64,000 nt of DNA from Alishewanella tabrizica (GTDB lineage Bacteria > Pseudomonadota > Gammaproteobacteria > Enterobacterales > Alteromonadaceae), in NCBI RefSeq assembly GCF_014652375.1, contig NZ_BMYR01000001.1:452081-516080 (forward strand), read 5' to 3'. The translations under genes were made by a program, and so were the position numbers. How positions within the stretch are numbered: the first letter of the stretch is position 1; each line of letters begins with the position of its first letter. The notes under the pieces were generated by a model. That model saw only the letters and a program-made list of their open reading frames with translations, did not search any database and had not been told where the DNA came from. Below are positions 40,212-50,188 of this stretch, piece after piece.

Positions 40212-41018
40212 ATGGCAAAAGTGATACTGATCGATGCCTTAAACTTGATACGGCGCTTATATGCCGTGCAAGAGCGACCTTATCTGCCCTTAGCAGGTGA
40301 GGTTGCTGAAGGCACTCGTCAGCAAATCATCAGTAATACCCGTAACATGGTATTACAAGCCGTTGCTAAATTACGCCACGATCTGGTGCCTAGTCACGCA
40401 TTGATGGTATTTGATGGCGGTAATAGCCATTGGCGCCAACAGCTTTGTGCGCGGTATAAAGCCAACCGCAAGCCAATGCCGAGCCTGTTAGCGGATGCTT
40501 TACCTGAACTCATGCAGGATGCAGAACAAGCAGGTATTCGCTGTTTTCAACAAGCTGAGTATGAAGCAGATGATGTTATTGCGACTATTGCCAGTAAATT
40601 ACGGCAGCATCAGCAGCACGTTATTATCATTTCAACTGATAAAGGGTTTTTGCCACTGCTCACGCATGGGGTAGACGTTTATGATCCTTTTACCAAGCAG
40701 TTTATCCGGCGCGAACACGTAAAGGAAAAGTTTGGCGTGCAGCCTGAGCAACTTGTTAGTTGGTGGAGTTTAGTGGGTGACAGCACCAATAATATCCCGG
40801 GGGTGCCAGGTGTTGGCCCCAAAAGTGCTGAAGAATTTATGGCCCTAGGCCGTAGTTTAAATGATGCGTTACAACACCCCGATTGTCCTAAAAAACTTAA
40901 ACAAAAGATCAGCGAACAAAAACACGAAATTTTAACTTATACCCAAATCTTAGCCTTACAAACCAATTTAGAGCTAGGGCTGAACTTGCAAGATATACGT
41001 TTAATGGAGCAACTTTAG
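40212..41018 (+). CDS. xni: flap endonuclease Xni (ExoIX)
   Basis: Xni is related to the 5' nuclease domain of DNA polymerase I. The 268 residues include ALMVFDGGNSHWRQQL, QAEYEADDVIATIASKL, STDKGFLPLL and the helix-hairpin-helix-like GDSTNNIPGVPGVGPKSAEEF. Several but not all acidic metal ligands of full FEN enzymes are seen, as expected for Xni. It starts three bases after ppnN and is surely cotranscribed. Confidence 0.94.
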   Translation: MAKVILIDALNLIRRLYAVQERPYLPLAGEVAEGTRQQIISNTRNMVLQAVAKLRHDLVPSHALMVFDGGNSHWRQQLCARYKANRKPMPSLLADALPELMQDAEQAGIRCFQQAEYEADDVIATIASKLRQHQQHVIIISTDKGFLPLLTHGVDVYDPFTKQFIRREHVKEKFGVQPEQLVSWWSLVGDSTNNIPGVPGVGPKSAEEFMALGRSLNDALQHPDCPKKLKQKISEQKHEILTYTQILALQTNLELGLNLQDIRLMEQL

Positions 41019-41023
41019 CCATT

Positions 41024-41440
41024 ATGAAACTTACTCCCTTGCTATGGTTTATTGTCGGTGTGGCAGGCTATTGTTTAGCCACCGCTGCCGTACTGTTTTT
41101 TTATCCGGATAATCCGGCCCAAATGAATTGGCAAGATCGTGAAGCATTTAATGCTAAAATTATTCATCGTTTGCAGGCGAGTGACTCGACGCCACACAGG
41201 ATCAAGCAAGAAGCGTTAATCGCTCGCTTAGGCAGTCCGGATATTACTGAAGCGTATCAACATAATAACCAAGTATACCAATTACTGTATTACCGTACGC
41301 ATCGTAAAGCTGCTGATGGTATTACAACGGCCGATGAGTGTACTGCGTTATTGTTTATTGATCGCCAACTCTCCGCCATTGGTGATAGCGCGATAGCTCG
41401 TTATCAGGAGTGGCAGCCTCATGCCGGAATTGTCGAATAA
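41024..41440 (+). CDS. DUF3192 family membrane-anchored protein
   Basis: The 138-residue product has an uncleaved-looking N-terminal hydrophobic helix (LLWFIVGVAGYCLATAAVLFF) and a domain like that of the lipoprotein at 33540-33917: IKQEALIARLGSPDITEAY, LLYYRTHRKA, CTALLFIDRQLSAIGDSA. The two are therefore paralogues with different membrane attachment. It begins five bases after xni and overlaps the next gene by 20 bases. Confidence 0.8.
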   Translation: MKLTPLLWFIVGVAGYCLATAAVLFFYPDNPAQMNWQDREAFNAKIIHRLQASDSTPHRIKQEALIARLGSPDITEAYQHNNQVYQLLYYRTHRKAADGITTADECTALLFIDRQLSAIGDSAIARYQEWQPHAGIVE

Positions 41441-43064
41441 TTGGCTTAAATGCTATGAGCAGCTTGCTGAACTAAGCTGCAAATTGCAAGACGCTACGCT
41501 CCTTGAGCAGTGGCAATCCATTCTAAACTTATGCCGCGACATCAATACGCAGTTACAACAGTTAACCGATGAGCATTTTGGCGCCTCGGTAGCACAATTG
41601 GCTCTCAATATTCCTAATCACCCTATAACAACGCAGCGAGCTATCAAAAGCTGGGTGTTGCTCACGTTACTCTGCCGTTTAAAACATTGGCCCAATCCTC
41701 GCCGAGATACCTTGGGGATCTGCGTGCTACTGGCCAGTTGTGCGCGGCCTGCAGGAAAAATGCCCGTAGCCTTAAGCGTTGCGCAACAGTTGAAGCACCT
41801 GAAAATGGGTGGCGTCCTGACTACAGTTCTGGCTGGGAGTTATCATCAGTTACAAAAACGCCAAGCATGGCAGGTACACCATGACAGTCCGCTACTCACC
41901 TTGGCCCTGGATTTAGCTGCGCAATTACAGCCCACTACGGCAGAGGCCATTGCATTAGAAGATGTCTTGGCAGTGCGGATCAGCGAAACACAGAGTGAAT
42001 TTGAACTTGAACAACTTGGCCAACTTGCTCAATTGGCGCCGGCACTGTATTTATGCGGTCGCGTGGCACAAGATCCCCTGGCGCGCTTCTGGCTATTGTG
42101 CCAACGCGATGGTGAAGGGTATCAGGCCTTGCCTTTTTGGCCTGAACAACAACGCCTTGGTGAACAATTAAGTTATCGAGCCTTGGATGAGCTCACTATA
42201 CAAGCGCCAGCAACGCTGCCACCAAATACGTGGTTAGATAAAGTTCAACTAGCGCCGATTACGCATTATGCCACACCAACCCCCAGTAGCTTATTGCAGC
42301 ACTCAATACTGCCTAAGCTGAGCCATCACAATATCGACGCACAACTGGCATTACTAGAACAGCAACCGATTATCGTGCAATTTTTGCTGGATAACGCGTC
42401 TGAAAGTAACCGGAAACAGACCACCATCCATCGTTTACGCCATGCATTAGCCATTTTCGGCCAAACGCAACTCCCATTGGCAGTAGCTAGAGCTGAGATT
42501 GCGCACTATTTACAGCTGCAAGGCAGCAATCAACATGCATGGTTACAGCAATTACAACAATGCTTGCATTACGCGTTATTGCTGGTGGGTAAACACTTAC
42601 CTCATGGGCTACATGAACAGCAAGCAGGGTTAATTGCAGCGTGTTGTAGTGCACCACTTTGGCATCATCCTAGCCTGCAGGCGGTGCCATTAAGTAAAAC
42701 CCATCAGCATCAATTACTCGTGGGGCAACTGTGTCAACAGTACTTACTTGAACCGGTGAGAAGCCAACGTTTTACTGCTGCCTTACTGCAACACTATCAA
42801 CAGCATACCTGGGCTGAGGCAGCGTTACGCCAATACCAAACGTCGGCACCCGATACAACCGTGTCAAGCACAACCCAATTAGCATTTGTCTTACGCGTTA
42901 GCTGGCAACTCACCTTTAGTGTATTTTGTTACCCTAGCGCCCAACAGAGCACGCACGAACTGCTACAACGCGCAGCATCCATACTGTCGTTACCAGAAGC
43001 TAATCTCAGCTATTGGCAGCAAGCCATGCTTGAGTGTTCAGCCCTCTACTATCCACTCCCATAA
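41421..43064 (+). CDS. large protein of unknown function, possibly degenerate HDOD
   Basis: I do not recognise this 547-residue protein by name. It is Leu/Gln/His-rich, helical, without signal peptide or membrane helices. The part at about 290-345 (LPKLSHHNIDAQLALLEQQP, LLDNASES, IHRLRHALAIFGQTQLPLAVA) has the spacing of an HDOD domain, where an Ala-Ser stretch is followed by a helix ending in Ala-x-x-x-x-Gly. No HD metal motif is visible. Both halves of the protein look similar in style. It is translationally coupled to the DUF3192 gene. Confidence 0.6.
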   Translation: MPELSNNWLKCYEQLAELSCKLQDATLLEQWQSILNLCRDINTQLQQLTDEHFGASVAQLALNIPNHPITTQRAIKSWVLLTLLCRLKHWPNPRRDTLGICVLLASCARPAGKMPVALSVAQQLKHLKMGGVLTTVLAGSYHQLQKRQAWQVHHDSPLLTLALDLAAQLQPTTAEAIALEDVLAVRISETQSEFELEQLGQLAQLAPALYLCGRVAQDPLARFWLLCQRDGEGYQALPFWPEQQRLGEQLSYRALDELTIQAPATLPPNTWLDKVQLAPITHYATPTPSSLLQHSILPKLSHHNIDAQLALLEQQPIIVQFLLDNASESNRKQTTIHRLRHALAIFGQTQLPLAVARAEIAHYLQLQGSNQHAWLQQLQQCLHYALLLVGKHLPHGLHEQQAGLIAACCSAPLWHHPSLQAVPLSKTHQHQLLVGQLCQQYLLEPVRSQRFTAALLQHYQQHTWAEAALRQYQTSAPDTTVSSTTQLAFVLRVSWQLTFSVFCYPSAQQSTHELLQRAASILSLPEANLSYWQQAMLECSALYYPLP

Positions 43065-43103
43065 TCGCCCTTCACATTCACCGTATTTATAGTGCTTATC
43101 AGG

Positions 43104-43135
43104 GTTTTAACTGGTTATAACTGGCGTGCAACTGG
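43104..43135. repeat. tandem 10-bp repeats upstream of icd promoter
   Basis: GTTTTAACTG and GTTATAACTG abut at 43104-43123, and a weaker third unit ends in AACTGG at 43130-43135. The AACTGG cores are 10 and 11 bp apart, one helical turn, just upstream of a TATAAT at 43156. This layout suits a regulator binding one face of the DNA. Confidence 0.6.
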
Positions 43136-43155
43136 CGAAAAACATGAGTTAAGGC

Positions 43156-43161
43156 TATAAT
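43156..43161 (+). promoter_or_regulatory. -10 element of icd promoter
   Basis: A perfect TATAAT lies 64 bp before the icd ATG. The -35 region (around 43132-43138, TGGCGA) is poor, which fits a promoter that needs an activator. Confidence 0.5.
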
Positions 43162-43225
43162 TGGCGCGCTTTCAGGCGTTAGCCTGACTATAAATTTCAG
43201 AAATACATTACCGCTAAGGATCCCC

Positions 43226-44233
43226 ATGAGCAAGCAAACGATTACCGTCATTAAAGGTGATGGCATTGGCCCAAGTATTGTTGAGGCGGCTATTCAAGTG
43301 CTGGAGAAAGCCGGCTGCGATTTTAATTACGAATATGTTGATGCTGGTTTAGTGGCATTAGAAAAAACCGGCGAGTTGTTACCACAAGCGACGCTCGATG
43401 CAATCGCGCGCAATAAAATTACCTTAAAAGGTCCGTTAACCACCCCCGTTGGCGAAGGTTTCACGTCTATTAACGTTACCTTACGTAAAAAATTCAATTT
43501 ATACGCGAATGTGCGCCCCGTTATTTCGTTTAAAGGCACCAAAGCGCGTTACGAAAACATTGATATCATTACAGTACGTGAAAATACCGAAGGCATGTAT
43601 TCAGGCCATGGCCAAATCGTGTCTGAAGATGGTCAAACGGCACAAGCCTCAAGTATTGTGACAAAAGAAGGTGCGCGTCGCATTGCTGAGTTTGCTTTTG
43701 AAACAGCCCGTCGCGAAAAACGCAAAAAAGTTACCATCGTTCACAAAGCCAATATTTTAAAATCTACTTCCGGTTTATTCTTAAAAACTGCTCGTGAAGT
43801 GGCTCAACACTATCCAGATATTGAAACACAAGAAATGATTGTAGATAACACCTGTATGCAGTTGGTGATGAACCCACAGCAATTTGATGTTATCGTTACA
43901 ACAAACTTGTTCGGTGATATTTTATCTGACTTATGTGCAGGTTTGGTCGGTGGTTTAGGGATGGCACCTGGCGCCAATATTGGCACAGACTGCGCTATTT
44001 TTGAAGCAGTACATGGCAGTGCACCTGATATTGCCGGTAAAAACCTTGCTAACCCCAGTTCGGTCATTTTAGCGTCTATTCAGATGTTGGAATATTTAGA
44101 AATGAAAGACAAAGCTGAGAAAATCTTAGCGGCGGTTAGCGACGTTATTGCAACCGGCGATCGTACTACTCGCGATTTAGGCGGCAGCTTCGGCACCACT
44201 GACTTCACACAAGCCGTATTAGAGCGTTTATAA
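43226..44233 (+). CDS. icd: isocitrate dehydrogenase, NAD-type short form
   Basis: The 335-residue beta-decarboxylating dehydrogenase resembles NAD-dependent isocitrate dehydrogenases rather than the 415-residue NADP enzyme of E. coli. The isocitrate loop is FTSINVTLRKKFNLYANVRP (Ser and Asn contacting the substrate, R-x-x-x-x-LYAN-x-RP). Catalytic Tyr is in ENTEGMYSG, catalytic Lys in IVHKANILK, and metal Asp residues in NLFGDILSDL. The nucleotide loop HGSAPDIAGKNLANP follows. NAD use is inferred from family; a homoisocitrate or isopropylmalate role is unlikely from the substrate loop. A TCA-cycle role is expected. Confidence 0.92.
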   Translation: MSKQTITVIKGDGIGPSIVEAAIQVLEKAGCDFNYEYVDAGLVALEKTGELLPQATLDAIARNKITLKGPLTTPVGEGFTSINVTLRKKFNLYANVRPVISFKGTKARYENIDIITVRENTEGMYSGHGQIVSEDGQTAQASSIVTKEGARRIAEFAFETARREKRKKVTIVHKANILKSTSGLFLKTAREVAQHYPDIETQEMIVDNTCMQLVMNPQQFDVIVTTNLFGDILSDLCAGLVGGLGMAPGANIGTDCAIFEAVHGSAPDIAGKNLANPSSVILASIQMLEYLEMKDKAEKILAAVSDVIATGDRTTRDLGGSFGTTDFTQAVLERL

Positions 44234-44262
44234 GCCTAAAATTACGGTCTTAAAACTGCTAG

Positions 44263-44292
44263 AATAGCCACTATTACAGTGGCTATTTTTTT
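44263..44292 (+). terminator. intrinsic terminator after icd
   Basis: A 10-bp stem AATAGCCACT / AGTGGCTATT with a 5-nt loop and a run of T residues. It ends only 10 bases before the VF530 ATG, so the small gene depends on read-through or an internal promoter. Confidence 0.88.
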
Positions 44293-44302
44293 GAGAACAA
44301 CA

Positions 44303-44524
44303 ATGACCCAACCTAAAAATCCGCTTCATGGCTTTACGTTAGAACAAATTGTTACCGCCTTAGTCAATCACTATGGCTGGGGTAAGCTTGCAGAACATAT
44401 TGATATAAACTGCTTTAAAAAAGATCCTTCGATAAAAAGCAGTTTAACATTTTTACGCAAAACACCTTGGGCGCGTGAAAAAACCGAAGCACTCTTTGTC
44501 GCCACAAAGTTATATCAAAAATAA
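44303..44524 (+). CDS. VF530 family DNA-binding-like protein (DUF2132)
   Basis: The 73-residue product from ATG 44303 matches the VF530/DUF2132 family: [55 protein letters not shown]. Structures of the family show a small helical fold related to DNA-binding proteins; the role is unknown. An upstream in-frame ATG at 44279 lies inside the icd terminator and is rejected. Confidence 0.9.
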   Translation: MTQPKNPLHGFTLEQIVTALVNHYGWGKLAEHIDINCFKKDPSIKSSLTFLRKTPWAREKTEALFVATKLYQK

Positions 44525-44554
44525 CGGTTTTGCTATGGGCAGCCAGAGTGAGGC

Positions 44555-45118
44555 TTAGCCATTATAAATGGTGCCACCATCCTGCACATACGACTGTAGC
44601 ACCGCCGCTGCCGCCGGTTGTTGAACGTTACGAACCACCTCAACGCCGGCATCACGTAAATACTGATAGCTTTGCTCAAACACCGGGCCTTCGTCGAAAC
44701 CAATTGCCCGAGCATCCTCAGCCGTTGCGGCACAAACTAAGCGCTTAACGCCGCTCCATAAGGTCCCCCCCAAACACATGGCACAAGGCTCACAGGAGGT
44801 AAAAAGCTCCCGCGCCACGCCGTCAGCCCCTAAACTAAAAGACTGCACCGCCTGTTCAGCCAGCATAATAGCGACCATTTCGCCATGCGCACTGGAATTG
44901 CTTAATGGCATAACCCGATTCACGCCAACACTGACCAACTTACCGGTTTCAATTTCAAAAATGGCGCTTCCAAAAGGCCCGCCAGTACCTCGGGCCACAT
45001 TTTGTTGCGATAACGTAATCGCCAGCGCCATTTTTTCATCGTCGTTATCATAACGACGTTGCCAATCGACCACCTCGTTAATCCACTCGGGTAAGTGTAT
45101 GGTCGTGCTATGCAGCAT
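44555..45118 (-). CDS. guanine deaminase-like nucleobase deaminase
   Basis: A 187-residue member of the cytidine deaminase superfamily. Zinc ligands are His in SAHGEMVAI (proton-shuttle Glu follows) and the two Cys of [11 protein letters not shown]. The family more often has HAE; HGE here is a small oddity. The tail [19 protein letters not shown] resembles guanine deaminase of Bacillus (GuaD) more than TadA. It is last in the deoB-deoD-gpt operon, overlapping gpt by one base, which supports a purine substrate: guanine to xanthine is the likely reaction, not shown. Confidence 0.75.
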   Translation of the reverse strand: MLHSTTIHLPEWINEVVDWQRRYDNDDEKMALAITLSQQNVARGTGGPFGSAIFEIETGKLVSVGVNRVMPLSNSSAHGEMVAIMLAEQAVQSFSLGADGVARELFTSCEPCAMCLGGTLWSGVKRLVCAATAEDARAIGFDEGPVFEQSYQYLRDAGVEVVRNVQQPAAAAVLQSYVQDGGTIYNG

Positions 45119-45594
45119 TACTCGCCACCTTCAACCAAGGGTTTGCTGTAAGCCAGCTCCATATCCCAAGGTAATTGGATCCAAGTGTCTTGTTCAATAT
45201 CAGTAACATAATGGTCAACCAACGGCTTACCTTGTGGCTTAGCATAAACCGTGACAAAACGTGCTGTCGGGAAACGCTCACGTAAGGCTTTCGCTGTTTC
45301 GCCCGTATCAACCAAATCATCGACAATCAATAATTGTGCTGAGTCGCTTAACTGTGCATCTTTAAGCACACTTAAGCTACCTTGTTGATCATGTTGATAG
45401 CTGGCAATACAAATGCTGTCGAGTACCCGAATGTTTAACTCACGAGCAAGAATGGCTGCGGGGACCAACCCCCCACGACTGACCGCCACAATGGCGTTAA
45501 AATTCTGCCCAACTAGCTGGTGCGCTAATTCTTTGGTGGCGCGGTGAAACGCTTCCCAAGAAACATAGAACATTTTATTACTGGCTAATGACAT
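45118..45594 (-). CDS. gpt: xanthine-guanine phosphoribosyltransferase
   Basis: Gpt makes XMP, GMP and IMP from the bases and PRPP. The 158 residues align along their length with E. coli Gpt: [22 protein letters not shown], the PRPP loop [18 protein letters not shown] and the C-terminal [22 protein letters not shown]. Its place between deoD and a base deaminase makes a salvage route from purine nucleosides to GMP. The TAATG overlap with the deaminase implies coupling. Confidence 0.94.
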   Translation of the reverse strand: MSLASNKMFYVSWEAFHRATKELAHQLVGQNFNAIVAVSRGGLVPAAILARELNIRVLDSICIASYQHDQQGSLSVLKDAQLSDSAQLLIVDDLVDTGETAKALRERFPTARFVTVYAKPQGKPLVDHYVTDIEQDTWIQLPWDMELAYSKPLVEGGE

Positions 45595-45615
45595 AAGCGT
45601 TAATCCTAAACGTGT

Positions 45616-46317
45616 TTATAAACAGCCTAAGGCCACTTCGACCATTTCATTAAAGCTGGTTTGCCGCAGCTCTGCACTTAACGCTTCACCGGTGCGAATA
45701 TGATCGCTCACCGTAAAGATCGCCAAGGCATTGATACCATACTCAGCAGCGACGCCATATAAACCTGCGGCTTCCATTTCAACCGCCAAGACGCCGTATT
45801 TTTCAAGCGTATCAAACAACGTTTCGCTTGGGTTATAAAAAAGATCAGAGGTAAATACATTACCGACTTTCACATTAATCTGTTTAGCACGAGCCGCTGC
45901 AACCGCTTTTTCCAGCAAACTAAAACTGGCTATGGCCGCAAAATCCATACCCGCTAACCGATTGCGGTTTACGCTTGAATCCGTGCTTGCGCCCATACCA
46001 ATCACCACATCACGCACTTTCACATCCAACGGTAACGCGCCACAGGAGCCAATACGAATAATATTTTTAACCCCATAAAACTTTACGAGCTCAGTCGCAT
46101 AGATCGACATAGAGGGCACACCCATGCCCGAGCCTAATACGCTTACGGGTTTACCTTTATAGGTGCCGGTGTAACCAAACATGTTACGTACCGTGTTTAC
46201 GCAAACCGCATTCTCTAGAAACGTTTCAGCAATGTGCTTAGCTCGTAATGGATCGCCAGGCATTAACACGGTTTCAGCAAAGGCGCCTTCTGGCGCATTA
46301 ATATGTGGAGTAGCCAT
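45616..46317 (-). CDS. deoD: purine-nucleoside phosphorylase DeoD-type
   Basis: DeoD splits purine (deoxy)nucleosides with phosphate to base and (deoxy)ribose 1-phosphate. The hexameric-type signature is present: [28 protein letters not shown] reduces here to the visible blocks [27 protein letters not shown] and [15 protein letters not shown], with catalytic Asp in SDHI. The 233-residue length is standard. It lies eight bases after deoB. Confidence 0.97.
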   Translation of the reverse strand: MATPHINAPEGAFAETVLMPGDPLRAKHIAETFLENAVCVNTVRNMFGYTGTYKGKPVSVLGSGMGVPSMSIYATELVKFYGVKNIIRIGSCGALPLDVKVRDVVIGMGASTDSSVNRNRLAGMDFAAIASFSLLEKAVAAARAKQINVKVGNVFTSDLFYNPSETLFDTLEKYGVLAVEMEAAGLYGVAAEYGINALAIFTVSDHIRTGEALSAELRQTSFNEMVEVALGCL

Positions 46318-46325
46318 AAATTCTC

Positions 46326-47537
46326 TTATTGTAAAGATGCTAAAAATGATTCGCCGTATGCCATTGCATCCAGCCCGTAAAACTCGGCTAAGGTTTGTCC
46401 CATATCGGCGAAACTCATCCGTTCCCCCAAATCAACACCCTTTAGCCCTGCTTTGTAAAGCACCACTGGAACATATTCACGAGTATGTTCGGTACCCGGC
46501 CATGTCGGATCACAGCCATGATCAGCAGTAAGCAGTAATAACGTATCTTCACCACATGCGGCCATCAGCTCGGGTAAACGGGTATCGAAATACTCTAAGG
46601 CTTCACCGTAACCAATAGGATCGCGACGATGACCAAAGTTTTGATCAAAATCGACTAGGTTAGTAAATATTAAGCTTTGTGGTGCTTGCTGGGCCATTTG
46701 CGCCAGCGTTTTATCGATTAAAGCCGGCAAGCCCGTCGCTTTAATGCTATCGCTAATACCTTGATGCGCGTAAATATCCGCAATTTTACCAATACTAACG
46801 ACTTTCCCCCCCGCAGCGGTTAGCTTATCAAGCACGGTGGGCGCTGGTGGCAATACCGAATAATCGCGACGATTACCCGTCCGCGCGTAATTGTGCGCTG
46901 CGGTCCCTAAAAAGGGCCGAGCAATCACTCGGCCAATATTATACTTATCCAGTAACTCGCGCGCGGTTTCGCAAAACTGCAGCAATTTCTCTAAACCAAA
47001 ATGTTCTTCATGTGCAGCAACTTGAAACACACTGTCTGCAGAGGTGTAGCAAATTGGCTTACCGGTTTGAATATGTTCATCACCTAATCTGACAAGGATA
47101 TCGGTACCCGATGCATGGCAGTTACCTAAAATACCTGGCACACCCGTCCGTTGACACAACTCGTCGATTAATGCAGGAGGAAAACTTTGAGTTTTCTCAT
47201 GAAAATAGCCCCAATCAAACAACACCGGAACGCCAGCAATTTCCCAGTGGCCGCTGGGGGTATCTTTACCACTGCTAAGCTCACGCGCGTAACCGTAGGC
47301 TCCCACACATTCTGGGGTGTCAAGCACAGCTGGCGCAATACCGTTACTGGCAGCGGTCGCGGCTTTTACTAACCCGAGTCGGGCTAAATTGGGTAAATGC
47401 AAAGCGCGTTGTTTTTGCGCATTAAACGTTCGAGCTATGCTGGCAAAGGTATTTGCACCCACATCCCCAAACTTGTCGGCATCAGGCGCACTGCCAATAC
47501 CAAAACTGTCGAGCACTAAAATGACGGCTTTTGTCAT
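46326..47537 (-). CDS. deoB: phosphopentomutase
   Basis: DeoB interconverts (deoxy)ribose 1- and 5-phosphates. It is an alkaline-phosphatase-fold metalloenzyme: [19 protein letters not shown] at the N-terminus, [10 protein letters not shown] with the phosphorylated Thr, and [20 protein letters not shown] with metal His/Asp ligands. Length 403 is usual. It is first in the minus-strand salvage operon. deoA and deoC, present in the E. coli operon, are not here. Confidence 0.97.
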   Translation of the reverse strand: MTKAVILVLDSFGIGSAPDADKFGDVGANTFASIARTFNAQKQRALHLPNLARLGLVKAATAASNGIAPAVLDTPECVGAYGYARELSSGKDTPSGHWEIAGVPVLFDWGYFHEKTQSFPPALIDELCQRTGVPGILGNCHASGTDILVRLGDEHIQTGKPICYTSADSVFQVAAHEEHFGLEKLLQFCETARELLDKYNIGRVIARPFLGTAAHNYARTGNRRDYSVLPPAPTVLDKLTAAGGKVVSIGKIADIYAHQGISDSIKATGLPALIDKTLAQMAQQAPQSLIFTNLVDFDQNFGHRRDPIGYGEALEYFDTRLPELMAACGEDTLLLLTADHGCDPTWPGTEHTREYVPVVLYKAGLKGVDLGERMSFADMGQTLAEFYGLDAMAYGESFLASLQ

Positions 47538-47685
47538 CTGTTAACTCCTCGGCTGAATAGTCTCGCTATTCTGCCAGATTGTGGCAGCCACATAAAATAA
47601 AAAGGGCACGAAGCTTAATATGCCTAGCAAATTTAAGCAATCCCCATATCGGACAAAGCTTATCCCCTTCATTGTTGGCTATTAA

Positions 47686-47720
47686 TAAAAATGAAGGGGC
47701 CCCTCACGGTGCCCCTTCAT
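47686..47720 (-). terminator. intrinsic terminator after prolyl oligopeptidase gene
   Basis: A perfect 10-bp stem ATGAAGGGGC / GCCCCTTCAT around a 10-nt loop. On the minus strand TTTTTATT follows, so it ends the peptidase transcript about 70 bases past its stop, before the deoB promoter region. Confidence 0.88.
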
Positions 47721-47789
47721 ATCCTGTTACCCACTCAGGTTAATAACAGCTTAAACTCGCGAGGCCTTTACGGCTTAGTTGAGTATGCG

Positions 47790-49949
47790 TTATTTTGGTA
47801 AACTACTGTAACCCATATTAAATAACGTAAAGCTGTAAATATCGGCAGCCTGATCAATGACCATTGATACTGGCATACCCGCACCATGGCCCGCATTAAC
47901 ATCTATCCGAATTAATTGCGGGGTTGTTTTACTGGCTTTTTCTTGCAGTTCAGCCGCAAACTTAAACGAGTGCGCAGGGACCACGCGATCATCATGATCC
48001 GCGGTGGTAATCATGGTGGCAGGATAGGTTACGCCCGTTTTTACGTTATGTACCGGTGAGTAACCTTGAAGGTAGGTAAACATTTCCTTCGATTGTTCAG
48101 CCGTACCATAATCGTAAGCCCAGCCAGCGCCCGCGGTAAAAGTATGATAACGCAACATGTCTAATACGCCCACTTGCGGAATCGCTACGCCAAATAACTC
48201 TGGACGTTGTGTCATCACGGCACCGACTAATAAACCACCGTTCGAGCCACCACGAACAGCTGTTTTCGCTGGCGACGTATACTTCTCGGTATGTAGGTAT
48301 TCTGCCGCAGCAATAAAATCATCAAACACATTTTGCTTTTGTAACTGCGTACCAGCCGTATGCCACGCTTTGCCGTATTCGCCCCCACCGCGAATATTAG
48401 CTACAGCATAAATCCCCCCCATTTCCATCCATACGGCGTTAGCCACGCTGAATGACGGCGTTAAACTAATATTAAAGCCCCCATAGCCATATAAAATAGT
48501 TGGATTAGTGCCATCACGTTTAAGATCTTTGCGATAGCTAATGATCATAGGGACTTTTGTGCCGTCCTTCGACGTATAAAAAACTTGCTCTGACACAAAG
48601 TTGCTAGGATCAAAGTTCACTTTTGGCTGGTTATATAAACTTACTGTGCCCGCTTTAGGCTCAAAGCCATAGATGGAACCAGGCGTGATATAATTGGCAA
48701 AACTAAAATACAAGGTATCCGCATCTTTTTTGCCACCGAAGCCCCCTACGCTACCCACGCCAGGCAATTCAATATCACGCACCAACTTGCCGTCGTAGTC
48801 ATATTGTTTAACCTTGGCAATGGCATCAACAATGTAATTGGCAAACAAGAATCCGGCACCGCTGCTCACACGAAGCACATGCTCAGTTTCTGGGATCAGC
48901 TCTTGCCAGTTTTCTGGTTGGGGCGCCGCAGCAGACACCTTCACGACTTTACGATTCGGTGCGTTACGGTTGGTGGCTAAAATTAAGGTATCACCAACAC
49001 TGTCTACTAAATCTACGTCAGAATCGGTATCGGCAACAATAGCCACAAACTCACTGTCGGCTTGGGTAAGATCTTTAATAAATAATTTATTGCCTGAGGT
49101 TGATACCGCAGCAGACACTAATAAATAGCGATCGTCTTCCGTAACAGAAGCCCCTACATAACGATGTTTTTGAGCATCGACGGCACCAAAAATCACTGGA
49201 TCAGCGGATTGCGGCGTGCCTAATTTATGGTAATACAACTTGTGCTGATCGGTCATCGCCGATAATTCACTGCCATCAGGTTTGTCGTAACTGGAATAAA
49301 AGAAACCGTCATTACCCTGCCAAGCAATACCACTGAATTTAATGTCGGTAAGCACATCGCCAATTTGCTGTTTAGTATTTACGTCAATGACAATGACTTT
49401 ACGCCAATCACTACCGCCTTCAGAAATAGCGTACGCCGCTAAACTGCCATCACGTGAGAACTGAATATCGGCCAGCGACGTGGTGCCGTCAGTACTGAAG
49501 GTGTTGGGATCCAAAAACACTTCCACCGCACCGCCGTCTTTTTGTCGATATAAGACAAACTGATTTTGTAAGCCATCATTTTTATAAAAATAGGTGTACT
49601 CGCCTTCTTTAAAAGGCGCGCCAACGCGCTCGTAGTTCCACGCTTGTTGTAACTTGTCGCGAATTTGATCCCGATATGAAATTTGTTTCAGATAATCAAA
49701 CGTCGTTTGGTTTTGGGCTTTTACCCAGGCTTCCGTTTCCACGCTACGATCATCTTCTAACCAACGGAAGGGATCAGCAACCGCCGTACCAAAATAATTG
49801 TCTACCACGTCACCCTTTTGCGACACGGGATAGGTAAAGGCTTGTTGTTGCTCTGTAACTGTCACATTTTGCTCCGCTACAACGTCTTGTTTAGGGCCAC
49901 CACAAGCAGTAAGCACCGCAGCAGCTAGTAACGTAACGACAAATCTCAT
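47790..49949 (-). CDS. prolyl oligopeptidase, S9A, lipoprotein
   Basis: The 719-residue serine peptidase cuts short peptides after proline. A lipoprotein signal with lipobox LTAC (Cys16) suggests membrane attachment in the periplasm. Residues about 45-430 form the beta-propeller (starting [15 protein letters not shown]), and the C-terminal alpha/beta-hydrolase carries Ser in [11 protein letters not shown], Asp in DHDDRVVP and His in NAGHGAG. It is monocistronic with its own terminator. In these bacteria such enzymes serve peptide use as nutrient. Confidence 0.93.
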   Translation of the reverse strand: MRFVVTLLAAAVLTACGGPKQDVVAEQNVTVTEQQQAFTYPVSQKGDVVDNYFGTAVADPFRWLEDDRSVETEAWVKAQNQTTFDYLKQISYRDQIRDKLQQAWNYERVGAPFKEGEYTYFYKNDGLQNQFVLYRQKDGGAVEVFLDPNTFSTDGTTSLADIQFSRDGSLAAYAISEGGSDWRKVIVIDVNTKQQIGDVLTDIKFSGIAWQGNDGFFYSSYDKPDGSELSAMTDQHKLYYHKLGTPQSADPVIFGAVDAQKHRYVGASVTEDDRYLLVSAAVSTSGNKLFIKDLTQADSEFVAIVADTDSDVDLVDSVGDTLILATNRNAPNRKVVKVSAAAPQPENWQELIPETEHVLRVSSGAGFLFANYIVDAIAKVKQYDYDGKLVRDIELPGVGSVGGFGGKKDADTLYFSFANYITPGSIYGFEPKAGTVSLYNQPKVNFDPSNFVSEQVFYTSKDGTKVPMIISYRKDLKRDGTNPTILYGYGGFNISLTPSFSVANAVWMEMGGIYAVANIRGGGEYGKAWHTAGTQLQKQNVFDDFIAAAEYLHTEKYTSPAKTAVRGGSNGGLLVGAVMTQRPELFGVAIPQVGVLDMLRYHTFTAGAGWAYDYGTAEQSKEMFTYLQGYSPVHNVKTGVTYPATMITTADHDDRVVPAHSFKFAAELQEKASKTTPQLIRIDVNAGHGAGMPVSMVIDQAADIYSFTLFNMGYSSLPK

Positions 49950-50111
49950 TTAGATGAACTCCATTTTTTATGGTTATTGATTTTGGTTAATGGTTAATGC
50001 TTCTATGAACACTGTTATACGGGTTTTGGATACACGCTTGAGCTTAACAAAGAAGTATGGCTTTGCCTATTTCACTGAACGGGAATTTTTGCAGGACTGT
50101 CTCCGCCCATT

Positions 50112-50146
50112 GCTGTTCAAAATCGCCCAGAGCGATTTTGAACAGC
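50112..50146. repeat. 15-bp perfect inverted repeat, intergenic repeat family copy 1
   Basis: GCTGTTCAAAATCGC pairs perfectly with GCGATTTTGAACAGC across a 5-nt loop. The right arm continues into AGCTGGCCCaaAGGGC (to 50166), which is also found in inverted orientation near 63751-63780. It is not followed by a T run in either direction, so a simple terminator role is unlikely. Confidence 0.85.
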
Positions 50147-50188
50147 AATAAGCTGGCCCAAAGGGCGAGGTACAGGACGCACCGAGTA

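Noticed and set aside
47790..49949. Peptidase gene as horizontally acquired
   Set aside because: Base composition and codon style look like neighbours; no mobile signals flank it apart from intergenic hairpins.
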